From an uncultured Corynebacterium sp. (GTDB lineage: Bacteria; Actinomycetota; Actinomycetes; Mycobacteriales; Mycobacteriaceae), in contig NZ_CAMIGN010000004.1 of assembly GCF_946221935.1 (NCBI RefSeq), forward strand, positions 74,171-138,170: a DNA stretch of 64,000 nt, given 5' to 3'. The notes beneath the pieces were generated by a model that was given only the letters and a program-made list of their open reading frames with translations, had not been told where the DNA came from and searched no databases. This document shows, piece after piece, positions 17,216 to 27,289 of this stretch. The translations under genes were made by a program, and so were the position numbers. How positions within the stretch are numbered: position 1 is the stretch's first letter; each line of letters starts with the position of its first letter.

Positions 17216-18097
17216 ATGGCAAAGTTCAGTATTGTCCACGCGGTGAAATCCACCGGCCACGCGCTGTGGTACGCCACCTGGTTGACGGGGCAGATCATCA
17301 AGGAATCTGTAGTGATGGCCATCGATACCCTCGGCACTGGCCGCAATATCGCACCGGTGGTGATCTACTACCCGCTGCGCGTAACCAGCGAGCGGGATAT
17401 CGCCGCTTTCATCGCTTCGATCACCATGACCCCCGGCACCCTGTCCTTGGGTGTAACCGGCCCGAAAGAGGTTGACTACGACGCGGTGGCGGGCGAACGC
17501 AACTCAAAGGACGCATTCGCCGTAGCCCGTTCGGAATTCAGCACTCACGGTTTGTACCACGTACAACGCTTCCTGGCAGTGCACGCCATGTACGGTTCAG
17601 ATCCCCAGGAACTGCTGGATAGCTTGGCGGATATGGAGGAGCACCTCGCTCCTTCGGTGAAGGAAAAGCCGCTGAATTTCGATGTGCAGTACCTGGTGGA
17701 GAAGGGGCGCCCCGGTCCGCGCGGTTTCCGAGGTTCCCGTGGCGGCCGCGCCTCCGACGAGACGGTTTTCGATGTGGAGAAGGTGGATTCCACCCCACAC
17801 GCCGCTGCTTTCGTTGCCGCGATCCTGCAGTCTGATGAGGAAGAGAAGAACCCCTCCGACGTGCGGGATATGGATCGAAAGGAGCGCTACGAAATCGCAC
17901 GCCGAAATGCGGAACGCGCCAAGGCGCGGATCTCGAACGCCACCCCCGATATTGATACTTTCCGCGGGGACAACCTGGGGGCGTCGCAACCCGACCGGGA
18001 GGGCCGCACCAAACCCGGAGAGACTTTGTACGATCCGCTGTATCCGAAGGAACACCCAGGCAGAGCCAAGAAAACCCCGAAGCAGAAAGGCAAGTAG
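17216..18097 (+). CDS. mrpE: Mrp antiporter subunit MrpE with long hydrophilic C-terminal extension
   Basis: 293 aa. The first 140 residues resemble MrpE (membrane segment near residues 10-45, then the conserved VIYYPLRVTSERDIAAFIASITMTPGTLSLGV region). The rest, about 140-293, is charged, contains a GPRGFRGSRGGR basic patch and continues to a Lys-rich end. MrpE proteins are usually about 160 aa, so roughly 130 residues are extra. ATG 17216 follows mrpD by 3 bp with GGGGAGGA upstream. The extension is presumably cytoplasmic, of unknown role. Confidence 0.9.
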   Translation: MAKFSIVHAVKSTGHALWYATWLTGQIIKESVVMAIDTLGTGRNIAPVVIYYPLRVTSERDIAAFIASITMTPGTLSLGVTGPKEVDYDAVAGERNSKDAFAVARSEFSTHGLYHVQRFLAVHAMYGSDPQELLDSLADMEEHLAPSVKEKPLNFDVQYLVEKGRPGPRGFRGSRGGRASDETVFDVEKVDSTPHAAAFVAAILQSDEEEKNPSDVRDMDRKERYEIARRNAERAKARISNATPDIDTFRGDNLGASQPDREGRTKPGETLYDPLYPKEHPGRAKKTPKQKGK

Positions 18098-18376
18098 ATG
18101 GAGCCCAAGGACCTACTCAACATCCTGGTGGGCATCGCCGCCGCCATCGTTGTTATCGCCCTGTTTACGGTGCTGTGGCGCGCGGTGTCTACCCATAATG
18201 ACGCCCGCCGCGCCGTCCTTTCCGACATGGTATTCATGGCGATGGCCGGGTTGTTCCTGTGCTATTCGATCTTTCACCGCACAGCAATCACCTACGAGGT
18301 CGCGCTCTTCGCCGGATTGTTCGGCGCACTGTCGACGATCGCTTATGCCCGCATCATTTCCCGAGGGAGGCGCTAA
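18098..18376 (+). CDS. mrpF: Mrp antiporter subunit MrpF
   Basis: 92 aa with three hydrophobic helices, including the conserved RAVSTHNDARRAVLSDMVFMAMAG loop region. The start codon directly abuts the mrpE stop codon. MrpF is a small membrane subunit of the Mrp complex. Length and position between mrpE and mrpG fit the family. Confidence 0.9.
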   Translation: MEPKDLLNILVGIAAAIVVIALFTVLWRAVSTHNDARRAVLSDMVFMAMAGLFLCYSIFHRTAITYEVALFAGLFGALSTIAYARIISRGRR

Positions 18377-18778
18377 ATGTCCACCACACTCCTCGCCGCT
18401 GCCGGCGACATGGTCGAGTTCAGCGAGCCTGGGTGGCTCGGCGCAATTACCGCAGGTGTGCTTGCCATTCTGGGGTCCATCTTTATCTTTGTTTCTGCCC
18501 GCGCGATGTACCTTGCTCCGGACGCTCTCAGTCAGGTCAACATGGTAGGCCCAGCTGTCGGCGTGGGACTTCCGCTGCTGATCTGCTCCAACCTTGTGTA
18601 TTCCTGGTCGACGGAGGGATTCATTCTAGGTGAGCTGATCCGCGCCATTGTGGCCATTACCGCATTGCTGGTGGTGGGTGCTGTCGGCTCGTATGTGATG
18701 GGCCGTGCGCTGCACGCCACGCACTGGGATCACACGGTGCCGCTGTCTGGCGGTCAAAAAGCGAAGGAGCCGAAGTAG
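18377..18778 (+). CDS. mrpG: Mrp antiporter subunit MrpG
   Basis: 133 aa with three membrane helices (residues about 20-42, 55-75, 85-110), matching MrpG (MnhG/PhaG). The segment with DALSQVNMVGPAVGVGLPLL corresponds to the conserved loop of the family. It starts immediately after the mrpF stop. It is the last gene of the operon and is followed by a strong terminator. Confidence 0.9.
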   Translation: MSTTLLAAAGDMVEFSEPGWLGAITAGVLAILGSIFIFVSARAMYLAPDALSQVNMVGPAVGVGLPLLICSNLVYSWSTEGFILGELIRAIVAITALLVVGAVGSYVMGRALHATHWDHTVPLSGGQKAKEPK

Positions 18779-18819
18779 CCTTCCAGGCAGAGCGAGATTC
18801 CCAGTCTCGCAAACATCAA

Positions 18820-18864
18820 GGGAGCCAGCGCCCACGCAAAGGTGGGGGCTGGCTCCCTTGTTTT
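18820..18864 (+). terminator. Rho-independent terminator of the mrp operon
   Basis: A GC-rich stem of about 16 bp (GGGAGCCAGC... with ...GCTGGCTCCC, positions 18820-18857) with loop GCAAA, followed by TTGTTTT. It could also act on the convergent ohr gene in the other direction. Confidence 0.9.
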
Positions 18865-18905
18865 GGATTCGCTGTACGGGGGTCTCCCGCGAAAGCTAAA
18901 AACTC

Positions 18906-19331
18906 TTAGCCGACGACGGCAACGGCTTCCACGTCGATCTCACCGCGCATGGCCTTGGAGTAAGGGCAGAACGCGTGTGCGTCAGCGACCAGCTCATCGG
19001 CCTTAGCCTGATCCACGCCGAAGATGGTGGCGGTGATCTTCGCGGACAGACGGAAGCCTTCCGGAACCTTGTTCAGGGAAGTTTCGACGGTAACCTCCGG
19101 GGTCTGCTCCATCTCGACGCCGGCTTCCTTGATGGTCTTCTGCAGAGCGCCGTTGAAGCATGCTGCCCAACCGGCGGATACAAGCTGCTCCGGGTTGGTG
19201 CCCTCGCCGGAACCACCCAGTGCCTGCGGCGGGCGAACATCCAGATCGATCTGACGGTCATCGGTAGCGACGTGGCCATCGCGGCCACCGCCGGTAGAAA
19301 TTGCCTTTGCTGTGTACAGTACGTCGCTCAT
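18906..19331 (-). CDS. ohr: Organic hydroperoxide resistance protein (Ohr/OsmC family)
   Basis: 141 aa, cytoplasmic thiol peroxidase that reduces organic peroxides. The two catalytic cysteines are visible: Cys58 in GWAACFNGAL and Cys122 in HAFCPYSKAMRG. The N-terminal LYTAKAISTGGGRDGHV and the GTNPEQL motif are typical of the Ohr branch rather than OsmC. The start has AAAGGA about 8 nt upstream. It lies next to katA, giving a peroxide-defence neighbourhood, although the two genes have separate transcripts by spacing (160 bp between). Confidence 0.95.
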   Translation of the reverse strand: MSDVLYTAKAISTGGGRDGHVATDDRQIDLDVRPPQALGGSGEGTNPEQLVSAGWAACFNGALQKTIKEAGVEMEQTPEVTVETSLNKVPEGFRLSAKITATIFGVDQAKADELVADAHAFCPYSKAMRGEIDVEAVAVVG

Positions 19332-19491
19332 GTGAAGAACAGTCCTTTCTTCAATCTGCTTGTCGAAGTGATCTCTAGCGTTATTTCTAAAGCTCGCTCT
19401 GGGCGGGGTGATCTTGTCGCCACCGCTCGGCGACCAGCCTACGTGAACTCGCTTACCTCGCGCCTCCGCATGGCTCCGGGGCGCATAGTGC

Positions 19492-21123
19492 CTACTTACT
19501 GGTGAAGATCTCCTTCACCCGGTCGCGCAGGTTCTCGTCCACCTTGCCCCAGTAAGTCCAGCACTGTTCTGCCACCTGGTCAGATACACCCTCCATAGCG
19601 CCTGCGATATTGCCGGCGAGGCGCTCCCGGGCAGCGTCATCCAATACCTCGCGCACCAGCTGGCCTGCCTGGATAAAGTCATCATCCTCCGGGTGGCGGA
19701 CATAGGCGCCACGGGTGAGGTCGGTGCCGTGCAGGTCATCAAACAGACCCAACTCCTCGGCGGCAGTGCGGGCGGATTCTTGGCCCCGGCCAAAGCCGTA
19801 CTGTGACTCACCAGCACCAACTCCCTGCTCGACGGCGCCGGAGCCATCGTTGACGTCCTGCGTGCCCTCGGGGCGCTCGAAGCGGTTCGGGGAGTACACG
19901 GGCGTACCTGCCGGCGGGAACTCCTGGTTACCCGCGCCGTCCTTGGCGGTGTAGTAGTTCTTCTCCGCCACCACGGAACGGTTGGAGGGCAGCTGGTGGA
20001 AGTTCACGCCCAGGCGGTAGCGCTGCGTATCGGCGTAGGCAAAGGCTCGCGCCAGCAGCATCTTGTCCGGGGATAGGCCGATGCCCGGCACGAGGTTCGA
20101 GGGCGCAAAAGCAGCCTGCTCGATCTGGGCGAAGAAGTTCTGCGGGTTCTCGTTGAGCGTGAAGTGGCCGACCGGGATCAGCGGGTAATCCTTCTGCGAC
20201 CAGGTCTTCGTCAGGTCGAAGGGGTTCCAACGGTAGCCCTCGGCCTCGGCAACAGGCATGATCTGTACCTTTACATCCCACGTCGGATAGTCACCACGCT
20301 CGATGGCGTCATAAAGATCCTGGCGTGAAGAGTCGAAGTTACCGGAAGCAATGACCTTCGCGGCCTCGTCATCGCTGTGGAATTTCCAGCCCTGGCGGGT
20401 CTTGAAGTGGTACTTCACCCAGAAACGCTCGCCGGCAGAGTTGATCCACTGGTAGGTGTGGGAGCCGAAGCCGTCCATGTGGCGGAAGTCGGTCGGGATA
20501 CCGCGATCACCCATCAGATAGGTCACTTGGTGTGCGCTCTCCGGGGAGCGGGTCCAGAAGTCCCACTGCATATCCGCCGAGCGCAGACCGGAATCCGCCA
20601 GGCGCTTCTGGGAACGGATGAAGTCGGGGAACTTAATGCCATCGCGCAGGAAGAACACCGGGGTGTTGTTGCCCACGATGTCGTAATTGCCTTCCTGGGT
20701 GTAAAACTTCAGCGAGAATCCGCGCACGTCGCGTACCGCATCGGGGAAGCCCTGCTCGCCTGCAACGGTGGAGAAGCGGGCCAGCATCGGGGTCACGCGA
20801 CCCGGCTGGAACAGATCGGCCTTGGTGTACTTGGAGACATCCTCGGTGACGGTCAGCTCGCCGAAGGCGCCGGAACCCTTGGCGTGCACATTGCGCTCTG
20901 GGATGCGCTCGCGGTTGAAGTGCGCGTGCTTTTCCACCAGGTGCACGTCGGACAGCAGCAGCGGGCCTTGCTCGCCCACCGTCGCGGAGTGCTCCTCGGT
21001 GCTGACCGGGGAACCGTTCACGTTGGTCGAAGCTCCGGAGTAGGGGCACACGCCGCGGGACGCAACGTCCTTCGCGGATGTGATGGCCTCTGTGCTGTTG
21101 TGTTTGTCGTTTGTAGCAGTCAT
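19492..21123 (-). CDS. katA: Monofunctional haem catalase
   Basis: 543 aa, decomposes hydrogen peroxide. The distal His80 sits in RNVHAKGSGAFGELTVT and the distal Asn lies in RDVRGFSLKFYTQEGNYDIVGNN. The proximal haem ligand tyrosine is in AFAYADTQRYRLG in the C-terminal half. Start ATG 21123 has a perfect AGGAGGT Shine-Dalgarno (complement of 21128-21134); the longer upstream frame is rejected. It is divergent from the ECF sigma factor gene with only 77 bp between, so the control region is shared. The same katA/sigC pairing is, from memory, found in C. glutamicum. Confidence 0.97.
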   Translation of the reverse strand: MTATNDKHNSTEAITSAKDVASRGVCPYSGASTNVNGSPVSTEEHSATVGEQGPLLLSDVHLVEKHAHFNRERIPERNVHAKGSGAFGELTVTEDVSKYTKADLFQPGRVTPMLARFSTVAGEQGFPDAVRDVRGFSLKFYTQEGNYDIVGNNTPVFFLRDGIKFPDFIRSQKRLADSGLRSADMQWDFWTRSPESAHQVTYLMGDRGIPTDFRHMDGFGSHTYQWINSAGERFWVKYHFKTRQGWKFHSDDEAAKVIASGNFDSSRQDLYDAIERGDYPTWDVKVQIMPVAEAEGYRWNPFDLTKTWSQKDYPLIPVGHFTLNENPQNFFAQIEQAAFAPSNLVPGIGLSPDKMLLARAFAYADTQRYRLGVNFHQLPSNRSVVAEKNYYTAKDGAGNQEFPPAGTPVYSPNRFERPEGTQDVNDGSGAVEQGVGAGESQYGFGRGQESARTAAEELGLFDDLHGTDLTRGAYVRHPEDDDFIQAGQLVREVLDDAARERLAGNIAGAMEGVSDQVAEQCWTYWGKVDENLRDRVKEIFTSK

Positions 21124-21188
21124 GGGTACCTCCTGATACCTGAGTCGGCTCTTCAACCCACCTTGCCAGAATTCCGCGCACCGCGTGT

Positions 21189-21194
21189 TAGGAT
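21189..21194 (+). promoter_or_regulatory. -10 element of sigC (leaderless)
   Basis: TAGGAT ends 6 nt before ATG 21201 and no Shine-Dalgarno sequence is present. Transcription is therefore expected to begin at or next to the start codon. Confidence 0.45.
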
Positions 21195-21200
21195 CACTCC

Positions 21201-21827
21201 ATGACCAGCCAGGCACCAGACAGCCAGGCACGCGATGCCGCTGTCACCGATCTCGCCCTGCGCGCCGCCAGTGGCGACCGCCAGGCACTCACGAAATTTA
21301 TTTCTGCAACACACGACGACGTCTGGCGCCTCCTGGCACACCTCGCAGATACAGACCGCGCGGATGACCTAACGCAGGAGACCTACCTGCGGGTTTTAAG
21401 TGCCCTCCCCCGTTTCGCTGCGCGTTCCACGGCACGCACCTGGATCCTGTCTCTGGCGCGCCGCGTGTGGGTCGATAGTGTTCGCCACGATATGGCTCGT
21501 CCTCGTAGCTCTGTCATGGAGATCGAGGACGCCACCAGCTCCACTCCCGCCGCTGAGACCACTGGCGGTCAGAGCTGGGCGGAATGGGTGGATACCCGCA
21601 CCCTCATCGACCGGCTGGAAGCCGACCGGCGCGAGGCCCTGATTCTTACGCAAGTGTTGGGCTACACCTACGCCGAGGCCGCGAAGATCGCGAATGTGCG
21701 CGTCGGCACGATCCGTTCCCGTGTAGCTCGCGCACGTGCGGATTTGGTTGAGATGGCCGGCGAGGGGCACGGTGGCGTCACCAAGGAAGGGCAGAAGAGC
21801 CCGAAGCGCCGCTTCGGGGTGGCCTAG
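21201..21827 (+). CDS. sigC: ECF-type sigma factor, SigC-like
   Basis: 208 aa RNA polymerase sigma factor. Sigma-2 region is around residues 25-90 (DDLTQETYLRVLSALPRF; the RTWILSLARRVWVDSVR helix recognises the -10). Sigma-4 is around 130-190 (EADRREALILTQVLGYTYAEAAKIANVRVGTIRSRVARARADL). No anti-sigma factor gene is adjacent. I recall that SigC of C. glutamicum, also next to katA, controls respiratory-chain genes; assignment here rests on sequence type plus that synteny. The gene end contains a perfect hairpin CCGAAGCGCCGCTTCGG. Confidence 0.85.
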   Translation: MTSQAPDSQARDAAVTDLALRAASGDRQALTKFISATHDDVWRLLAHLADTDRADDLTQETYLRVLSALPRFAARSTARTWILSLARRVWVDSVRHDMARPRSSVMEIEDATSSTPAAETTGGQSWAEWVDTRTLIDRLEADRREALILTQVLGYTYAEAAKIANVRVGTIRSRVARARADLVEMAGEGHGGVTKEGQKSPKRRFGVA

Positions 21828-21847
21828 CTTTATATAAGGTGGCGGGC

Positions 21848-23257
21848 ATGAGCACCATCGCCTTTTCTCACCGCATTCCTTTGGGCTTGGACGACGTCTG
21901 GGCGCTGCACGGGCGCCCAGGAATTGTTCGTCGTCTGACGCCAGGTTTCACGCGCATGAAACTCATCGAACAGGCAGAGTCCCTGCGCGATGGGGTGACG
22001 ACGTTTGCGCTGCCCGGCGGGGTGACCTGGGTGGCACAGCACCAGGCTGGAGGTTATGAGGGAGCTGCACCGGATCGGCGGGCTTTTCGCGATGTGTGCG
22101 CAACCCCGGCGCTCGGCACGCTCACGGGGTGGGAACACACACATGAGTTCCGGGCTGCGGACACACAAGGCAAGGCAGCGGCGACAGTCATCACTGACAC
22201 TGTGCATACCAATCTGCCGAGGTGGGCTGCGAAAAAGGCTTTCCAGGGGGTGTTCGCATATCGGCAGAACCAGCTGCAGGCTGATGTGCAGCACTTGAAG
22301 TTCGCCCGGCGTTTGCACGAGGATCCACTACGCATCGCGGTCACTGGCGCTGGCGGTTTGGTAGGAACGCAACTGTGCGCACTATTGGAACTGGCGGGGC
22401 ATGAGGTAATTCGTCTGCAGCGTGGCAATGGCAGCGCCCACGGCGCTGGGGGTAAGGGCTTAAGCGATACGGTGCGGAAGTGGAACCCAGATAACCCGGC
22501 GCGCGGTCTGCTCGACGGAGTGCAGGTGCTGATCCACTTGGGTGGCCACCCCATCGCAGGCCGGTTTACCGACAAACATGTGGCGAAAGTACGCGATTCG
22601 CGGTTGGGCCCGACTGAGAAGCTGGCGCGACTGGTGGCGGAAACCCCTAGCGTGGAGACGATGGTGTGTGCCTCTGCCGTCGGGTTTTACGGCAATGATC
22701 GCGCCACCCTCGCGGATGAATCCGCAGAGCAGGGCGGTGGCGTGTTGGCGGAAATCGTAGCGGGTTGGGAGCAGGCAACCGAACCGGTTCGTGCAGCGGG
22801 TAAGCGGGTAGTGAATGTTCGCAGTGGGCTGGTTTTGGGCGGCGGTTCCCAGATGCTGGATTTGCTGCTTACAAGCGTGCGCATGGGCGGTGGGCATCTA
22901 GGTGACGGCAGCCAGCACTTCGCATGGGTGGCTCTGGACGATGTGGTGGATGTGTACCACCGTGCGGCCATCGACCCGAACCTTCACGGCCCGGTAAACG
23001 CGGTGGGCCCGCAAGTGCTGACGAATGCCGAGTTCACACAGATCCTGGCGAAGGTCGGAGGTGGTTTCCCGCTGATCCCCGTGCCCAGGCAGGCCCCGGA
23101 GGTGCTGCTGGGAAAGCAGGGCGCTAGAGAGCTGGCGTTGGCCGACCAACACGTGGTGCCGAAGCGTCTAGAGGAACTGGGCCACCCATTCCGCTACCGC
23201 ACTGTGGAGGCTGCGCTGCGGCACGAACTGGGGCGAGAAGACGCGCAGCTGGTTTAA
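21848..23257 (+). CDS. TIGR01777-type NAD-dependent epimerase with N-terminal SRPBCC domain
   Basis: 469 aa from ATG 21848, chosen because AAGGTGG lies 5 nt upstream; GTG 21839 is an alternative. The first 155 residues resemble a START/SRPBCC ligand-binding fold. After that comes an SDR-type Rossmann domain beginning IAVTGAGGLVGTQL, and the YfcH-like features GLLDGVQVLIHLGG and CASAVGFYGN. The substrate is unknown; this family is often linked to cell-envelope or division functions in other bacteria. It follows sigC with 20 bp between and may be cotranscribed with it. Confidence 0.87.
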   Translation: MSTIAFSHRIPLGLDDVWALHGRPGIVRRLTPGFTRMKLIEQAESLRDGVTTFALPGGVTWVAQHQAGGYEGAAPDRRAFRDVCATPALGTLTGWEHTHEFRAADTQGKAAATVITDTVHTNLPRWAAKKAFQGVFAYRQNQLQADVQHLKFARRLHEDPLRIAVTGAGGLVGTQLCALLELAGHEVIRLQRGNGSAHGAGGKGLSDTVRKWNPDNPARGLLDGVQVLIHLGGHPIAGRFTDKHVAKVRDSRLGPTEKLARLVAETPSVETMVCASAVGFYGNDRATLADESAEQGGGVLAEIVAGWEQATEPVRAAGKRVVNVRSGLVLGGGSQMLDLLLTSVRMGGGHLGDGSQHFAWVALDDVVDVYHRAAIDPNLHGPVNAVGPQVLTNAEFTQILAKVGGGFPLIPVPRQAPEVLLGKQGARELALADQHVVPKRLEELGHPFRYRTVEAALRHELGREDAQLV

Positions 23258-23291
23258 GGAATGTCAGGTAGCTAGGGCTAGGCTTGTCTAC

Positions 23292-24566
23292 ATGAGCACG
23301 AGCGCCAGCAACCAGCCCATCGCCCCCGACTCCGCTCTCCTTCTGCTGTCTTTCGGCGGCCCGGAGAAGTCCGAAGACGTGGTGCCCTTCCTGGAAAACG
23401 TCACACGTGGCCGTGGCATCCCCCGCGAACGCCTGGAAAAGGTAGGCGAGCACTACTTTGCGCTTGGTGGCCGCTCCCCGATCAACGACCAAAATAAGCA
23501 GCTGATTCGCAATATCGAGGCTGAGCTTTCCCGGCGCGGCATCGACCTTCCCGTCTATTTCGGCAACCGCAATTGGGAGCCTTATGTAGAGGACACGCTG
23601 CAGCAAATGACCCGTGATGGCATCCGCCACGTCTACGTATTCGCCACCAGTGCCTGGGGTGGTTACTCGGGTTGTTCGCAGTACCAGGAAGATCTGCGCA
23701 GGGCGATCGATGCGTGCGAGAAAGCTCGCCTGCAACCCCCGACCGTGGAGCGACTTCCGCAGTTCCACTCCCACCCTACTTTCATCGCAGAGTTCTCCCA
23801 GGCAGTGGATGCTGCCCGTGCTCAGCTGCGGGCTGACTATGGCGCGGACATCGCGGAGGACGCAGACCTGATCTTCACCGCGCACTCCGTGCCGACTGTG
23901 GCGGATAAGGCCGCCGGTCCGCATAAGTTCGGCGGGAATCTGTACTCCCAGCAGGTGTTGGATGCTTCGCGCTTGATTCAGCAGTCCAGCAGCTTCGCCG
24001 ACCACCCCGGCAGCGGCGCGGATTATGGCTGGACCGGCCATTTGGCTCGGCACGATAACGTCGGTGGCCGCGGGGATGGCCCTGCTCACACGGGTGAAAC
24101 GGTAGGGGTTGATGTCGGCGTCGGCACGAACCTCGACGTCGAGGTCGTGTGGCAGTCACGTTCCGGCTCCCCGCATGTGCCGTGGCTTGAGCCGGATGTG
24201 TGCGACCATATTGAGGCGCGCGCTGCGGCTGGCAATAAGCGCGCTATCGTGCTGTGCCCGGTCGGTTTCATTACCGATCACGTGGAGGTGCAGTGGGACC
24301 TGGATACCGAGGCACGCGATGCCGCTGCGAAGGCGGGCATCCCCTTCGTGCGTGTTGCCACTCCGGGCTTGACCGCCGGTTTCGCCGAGATGGTCGTCGA
24401 TCTTGTTGTTGGTAGCGACGCCCCCAGTTCCAACCTCTCTGAAGATCAGCTGGCCGCGCGAAACCTGGCGGCACGAGTGGTCGGTGAACTGACCACGGTT
24501 CCGGATTTCGGCCACACGTTCAACGGCAAGCCGTGTGCTCCGGGCTGCTGCGGTAGCGAGGTTTAG
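23292..24566 (+). CDS. hemH: Ferrochelatase (coproporphyrin type) with internal insertion
   Basis: 424 aa versus about 340-380 usual. It inserts iron into the porphyrin; actinobacterial enzymes act on coproporphyrin III before decarboxylation. Catalytic His is in FTAHSVPT, and the core elements SRSGSPHVPWLEPDV and CPVGFITDHVEVQWDLD are intact. The C-terminal PCAPGCCGS provides cysteines like those that ligate the [2Fe-2S] cluster. Between the HSVP helix region and WQSRSGSP there is an extra stretch of about 40 residues (nt about 23990-24130) rich in Gly, Asp and His. TAGGCT 7 nt before ATG suggests leaderless transcription. Converges on asd. Confidence 0.93.
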   Translation: MSTSASNQPIAPDSALLLLSFGGPEKSEDVVPFLENVTRGRGIPRERLEKVGEHYFALGGRSPINDQNKQLIRNIEAELSRRGIDLPVYFGNRNWEPYVEDTLQQMTRDGIRHVYVFATSAWGGYSGCSQYQEDLRRAIDACEKARLQPPTVERLPQFHSHPTFIAEFSQAVDAARAQLRADYGADIAEDADLIFTAHSVPTVADKAAGPHKFGGNLYSQQVLDASRLIQQSSSFADHPGSGADYGWTGHLARHDNVGGRGDGPAHTGETVGVDVGVGTNLDVEVVWQSRSGSPHVPWLEPDVCDHIEARAAAGNKRAIVLCPVGFITDHVEVQWDLDTEARDAAAKAGIPFVRVATPGLTAGFAEMVVDLVVGSDAPSSNLSEDQLAARNLAARVVGELTTVPDFGHTFNGKPCAPGCCGSEV

Positions 24567-24569
24567 CCG

Positions 24570-25685
<1,116 letters not shown>

Positions 25686-25738
25686 TTAGCGCTCTTCAGC
25701 TGCCCATGCAGCACATGTGAGCTGCTGTTTTGACTACT

Positions 25739-26257
25739 TTAGCGTCCCGTCCCAGCGTACACAATGGCTTCTTCATCGCCACCGAGCTGGAAACGATCGT
25801 GGATAGCGCGTACGGCCTTGTCCACGTCGGTGTCGCGGATCAGCACGGAGATGCGAATCTCGGAGGTGCTAATCAGTTCGATGTTGACACCTACATCGCG
25901 CAGAGCTTCGCAGAAGTCGGCGGTTACGCCGGGGTGGGACTTCATGCCCGCGCCGACCAAGGACACCTTGCCCACGTGATCGTCGAAGATGAGGTCCTGC
26001 CAGTCGTTCTGCTCCTTGATGGTCTTCAACAGCTGCATCGCGCGGGTTGCATCCGTGCGTGGGCAGGTGAAGGTGATGTCGGTGCGGTTGTTGTCGATCT
26101 TGCTGATGTTCTGCACGACCATATCGATGTTGATTTCCGCATCAGCGATGGCACGGAAAACCTTCGCCGCTTCCCCCGGGGAGTCCGGGATACCGAGGAC
26201 GGCGATCTTAGCTTCGGAGCGGTCGTGGGCCACGCCGGTGAGTACTGCTTCTTCCAT
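25739..26257 (-). CDS. Aspartokinase beta subunit (internal in-frame start within lysC)
   Basis: An in-frame ATG at 26257 is preceded by TGGAGGA with 7 nt spacing, an ideal internal ribosome binding site. It would give a 172-aa regulatory protein comprising both ACT domains. That is exactly the length I recall for the beta subunit of C. glutamicum aspartokinase, which is an alpha2beta2 enzyme. An ATG at 26272 precedes it but lacks the spacing. Evidence is sequence plus family knowledge; expression is inferred. Confidence 0.75.
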   Translation of the reverse strand: MEEAVLTGVAHDRSEAKIAVLGIPDSPGEAAKVFRAIADAEINIDMVVQNISKIDNNRTDITFTCPRTDATRAMQLLKTIKEQNDWQDLIFDDHVGKVSLVGAGMKSHPGVTADFCEALRDVGVNIELISTSEIRISVLIRDTDVDKAVRAIHDRFQLGGDEEAIVYAGTGR

Positions 26258-27004
26258 GGGAATATCCTCCATTGATCCAGAGACGAGGGTGCCGATGTCG
26301 GTGCTGTATGAGGAGCGAACGCGCAGGGGCACATCGAATGCGCGAGCGTACTCCACACTGCGCAGCATCAGCACTTTCGCACCGACGGCTGCCATTTCCA
26401 GCATTTCTTCGAAAGAGATCGTGTCGAGCTTCTTCGCATTCGGCACGATGCGCGGATCCGCGGTGTACACGCCGTCGACGTCGGAGTAGATCTCGCACAC
26501 ATCGGCGTTGAGCGCGGCGGCGAGCGCGACGGCGGTGGCATCCGATCCGCCACGGCCCAGGGTGGTGACATCGCGCGTCTCGCGGTTCACACCTTGGAAA
26601 CCCGCGACCAGGCAGATCTTCCCGTTGTCCAACGCTTCCTGCACGCGCCCTGGCGTCACGTCGACGATGCGCGCGTTGCCGTGCCGCTCGGTGGTCAGCA
26701 CACCTGCCTGGGAACCGGTGAAGGACTGCGCTTCGGCACCGAAGGAGTTAATAGCCATGGCGACCAGCGCGTTAGAGATGCGCTCACCGGCGGTCAGCAG
26801 CATGTCCATCTCGCGTGCGGGCGGCACGGGGTTGACCTGTTCGGCAAGCTCCAGCAGATCATCGGTGGTGTCTCCCATGGCAGAGCACACGACGACCACG
26901 TCGTTTCCCTGCTTCTTGGTTTCCACGATTCGCTCGGCTACGCGCCGGATCCTCTCCGCGCTTTCCAGCGAGGAGCCGCCGTATTTCTGAACGATGAGCG
27001 CCAC
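25739..27004 (-). CDS. lysC: Aspartokinase alpha subunit
   Basis: 421 aa, phosphorylates aspartate and controls flux into the aspartate family. The kinase domain has [13 protein letters not shown] at the start and the regulatory half carries two ACT domains ([22 protein letters not shown] and [15 protein letters not shown]). In C. glutamicum, substitutions in the equivalent first ACT region relieve lysine plus threonine inhibition. GTG 27004 is preceded by AAGGTGG, 11 nt away. Length and sequence match the C. glutamicum alpha subunit. It is followed by asd. Confidence 0.97.
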   Translation of the reverse strand: MALIVQKYGGSSLESAERIRRVAERIVETKKQGNDVVVVCSAMGDTTDDLLELAEQVNPVPPAREMDMLLTAGERISNALVAMAINSFGAEAQSFTGSQAGVLTTERHGNARIVDVTPGRVQEALDNGKICLVAGFQGVNRETRDVTTLGRGGSDATAVALAAALNADVCEIYSDVDGVYTADPRIVPNAKKLDTISFEEMLEMAAVGAKVLMLRSVEYARAFDVPLRVRSSYSTDIGTLVSGSMEDIPMEEAVLTGVAHDRSEAKIAVLGIPDSPGEAAKVFRAIADAEINIDMVVQNISKIDNNRTDITFTCPRTDATRAMQLLKTIKEQNDWQDLIFDDHVGKVSLVGAGMKSHPGVTADFCEALRDVGVNIELISTSEIRISVLIRDTDVDKAVRAIHDRFQLGGDEEAIVYAGTGR

Positions 27005-27026
27005 TGGTTGTTGCCACCTTCCGGTT

Positions 27027-27052
27027 CTAGTCTTAATCAGATTTTAGACTAG
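27027..27052. promoter_or_regulatory. Inverted repeat upstream of lysC
   Basis: CTAGTCT (27027-27033) and AGACTAG (27046-27052) form a perfect 7-bp inverted repeat with a 12-bp spacer, 23 bp before the lysC start. It could be an operator or overlap the -10 region. No known regulator can be assigned. Confidence 0.35.
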
Positions 27053-27289
27053 TTGGTCTGTTTGGTTGAGGCTAGGTTTCGGGGAACTATTTCTTCTTTA
27101 TGACGCCCCACCCCAGACAATCACATGCGCCACTTACGTAACACGCGCGCCACTGACCAATAATCGACTCCCCTCCCCGAGTCCGATACAGTTACCCCAG
27201 TAAAGCTTTGAGAAAAACGTAGTGCAGATAACAACGCAGTACAGATAACACAGCAGATAGAAACGGCATAGAAAAGGTAAGGGGGCGCG

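Noticed and set aside
20377..21204. 275-codon plus-strand frame opposite katA
   Set aside because: Antisense shadow of catalase.
21802..21818. Hairpin CCGAAGCGCCGCTTCGG at the end of sigC as terminator
   Set aside because: It lies inside the coding sequence, has almost no loop and no T-tract, and the next gene follows closely; probably chance.
23124..24089. 321-codon minus-strand frame opposite hemH
   Set aside because: Antisense shadow of a clear ferrochelatase gene.
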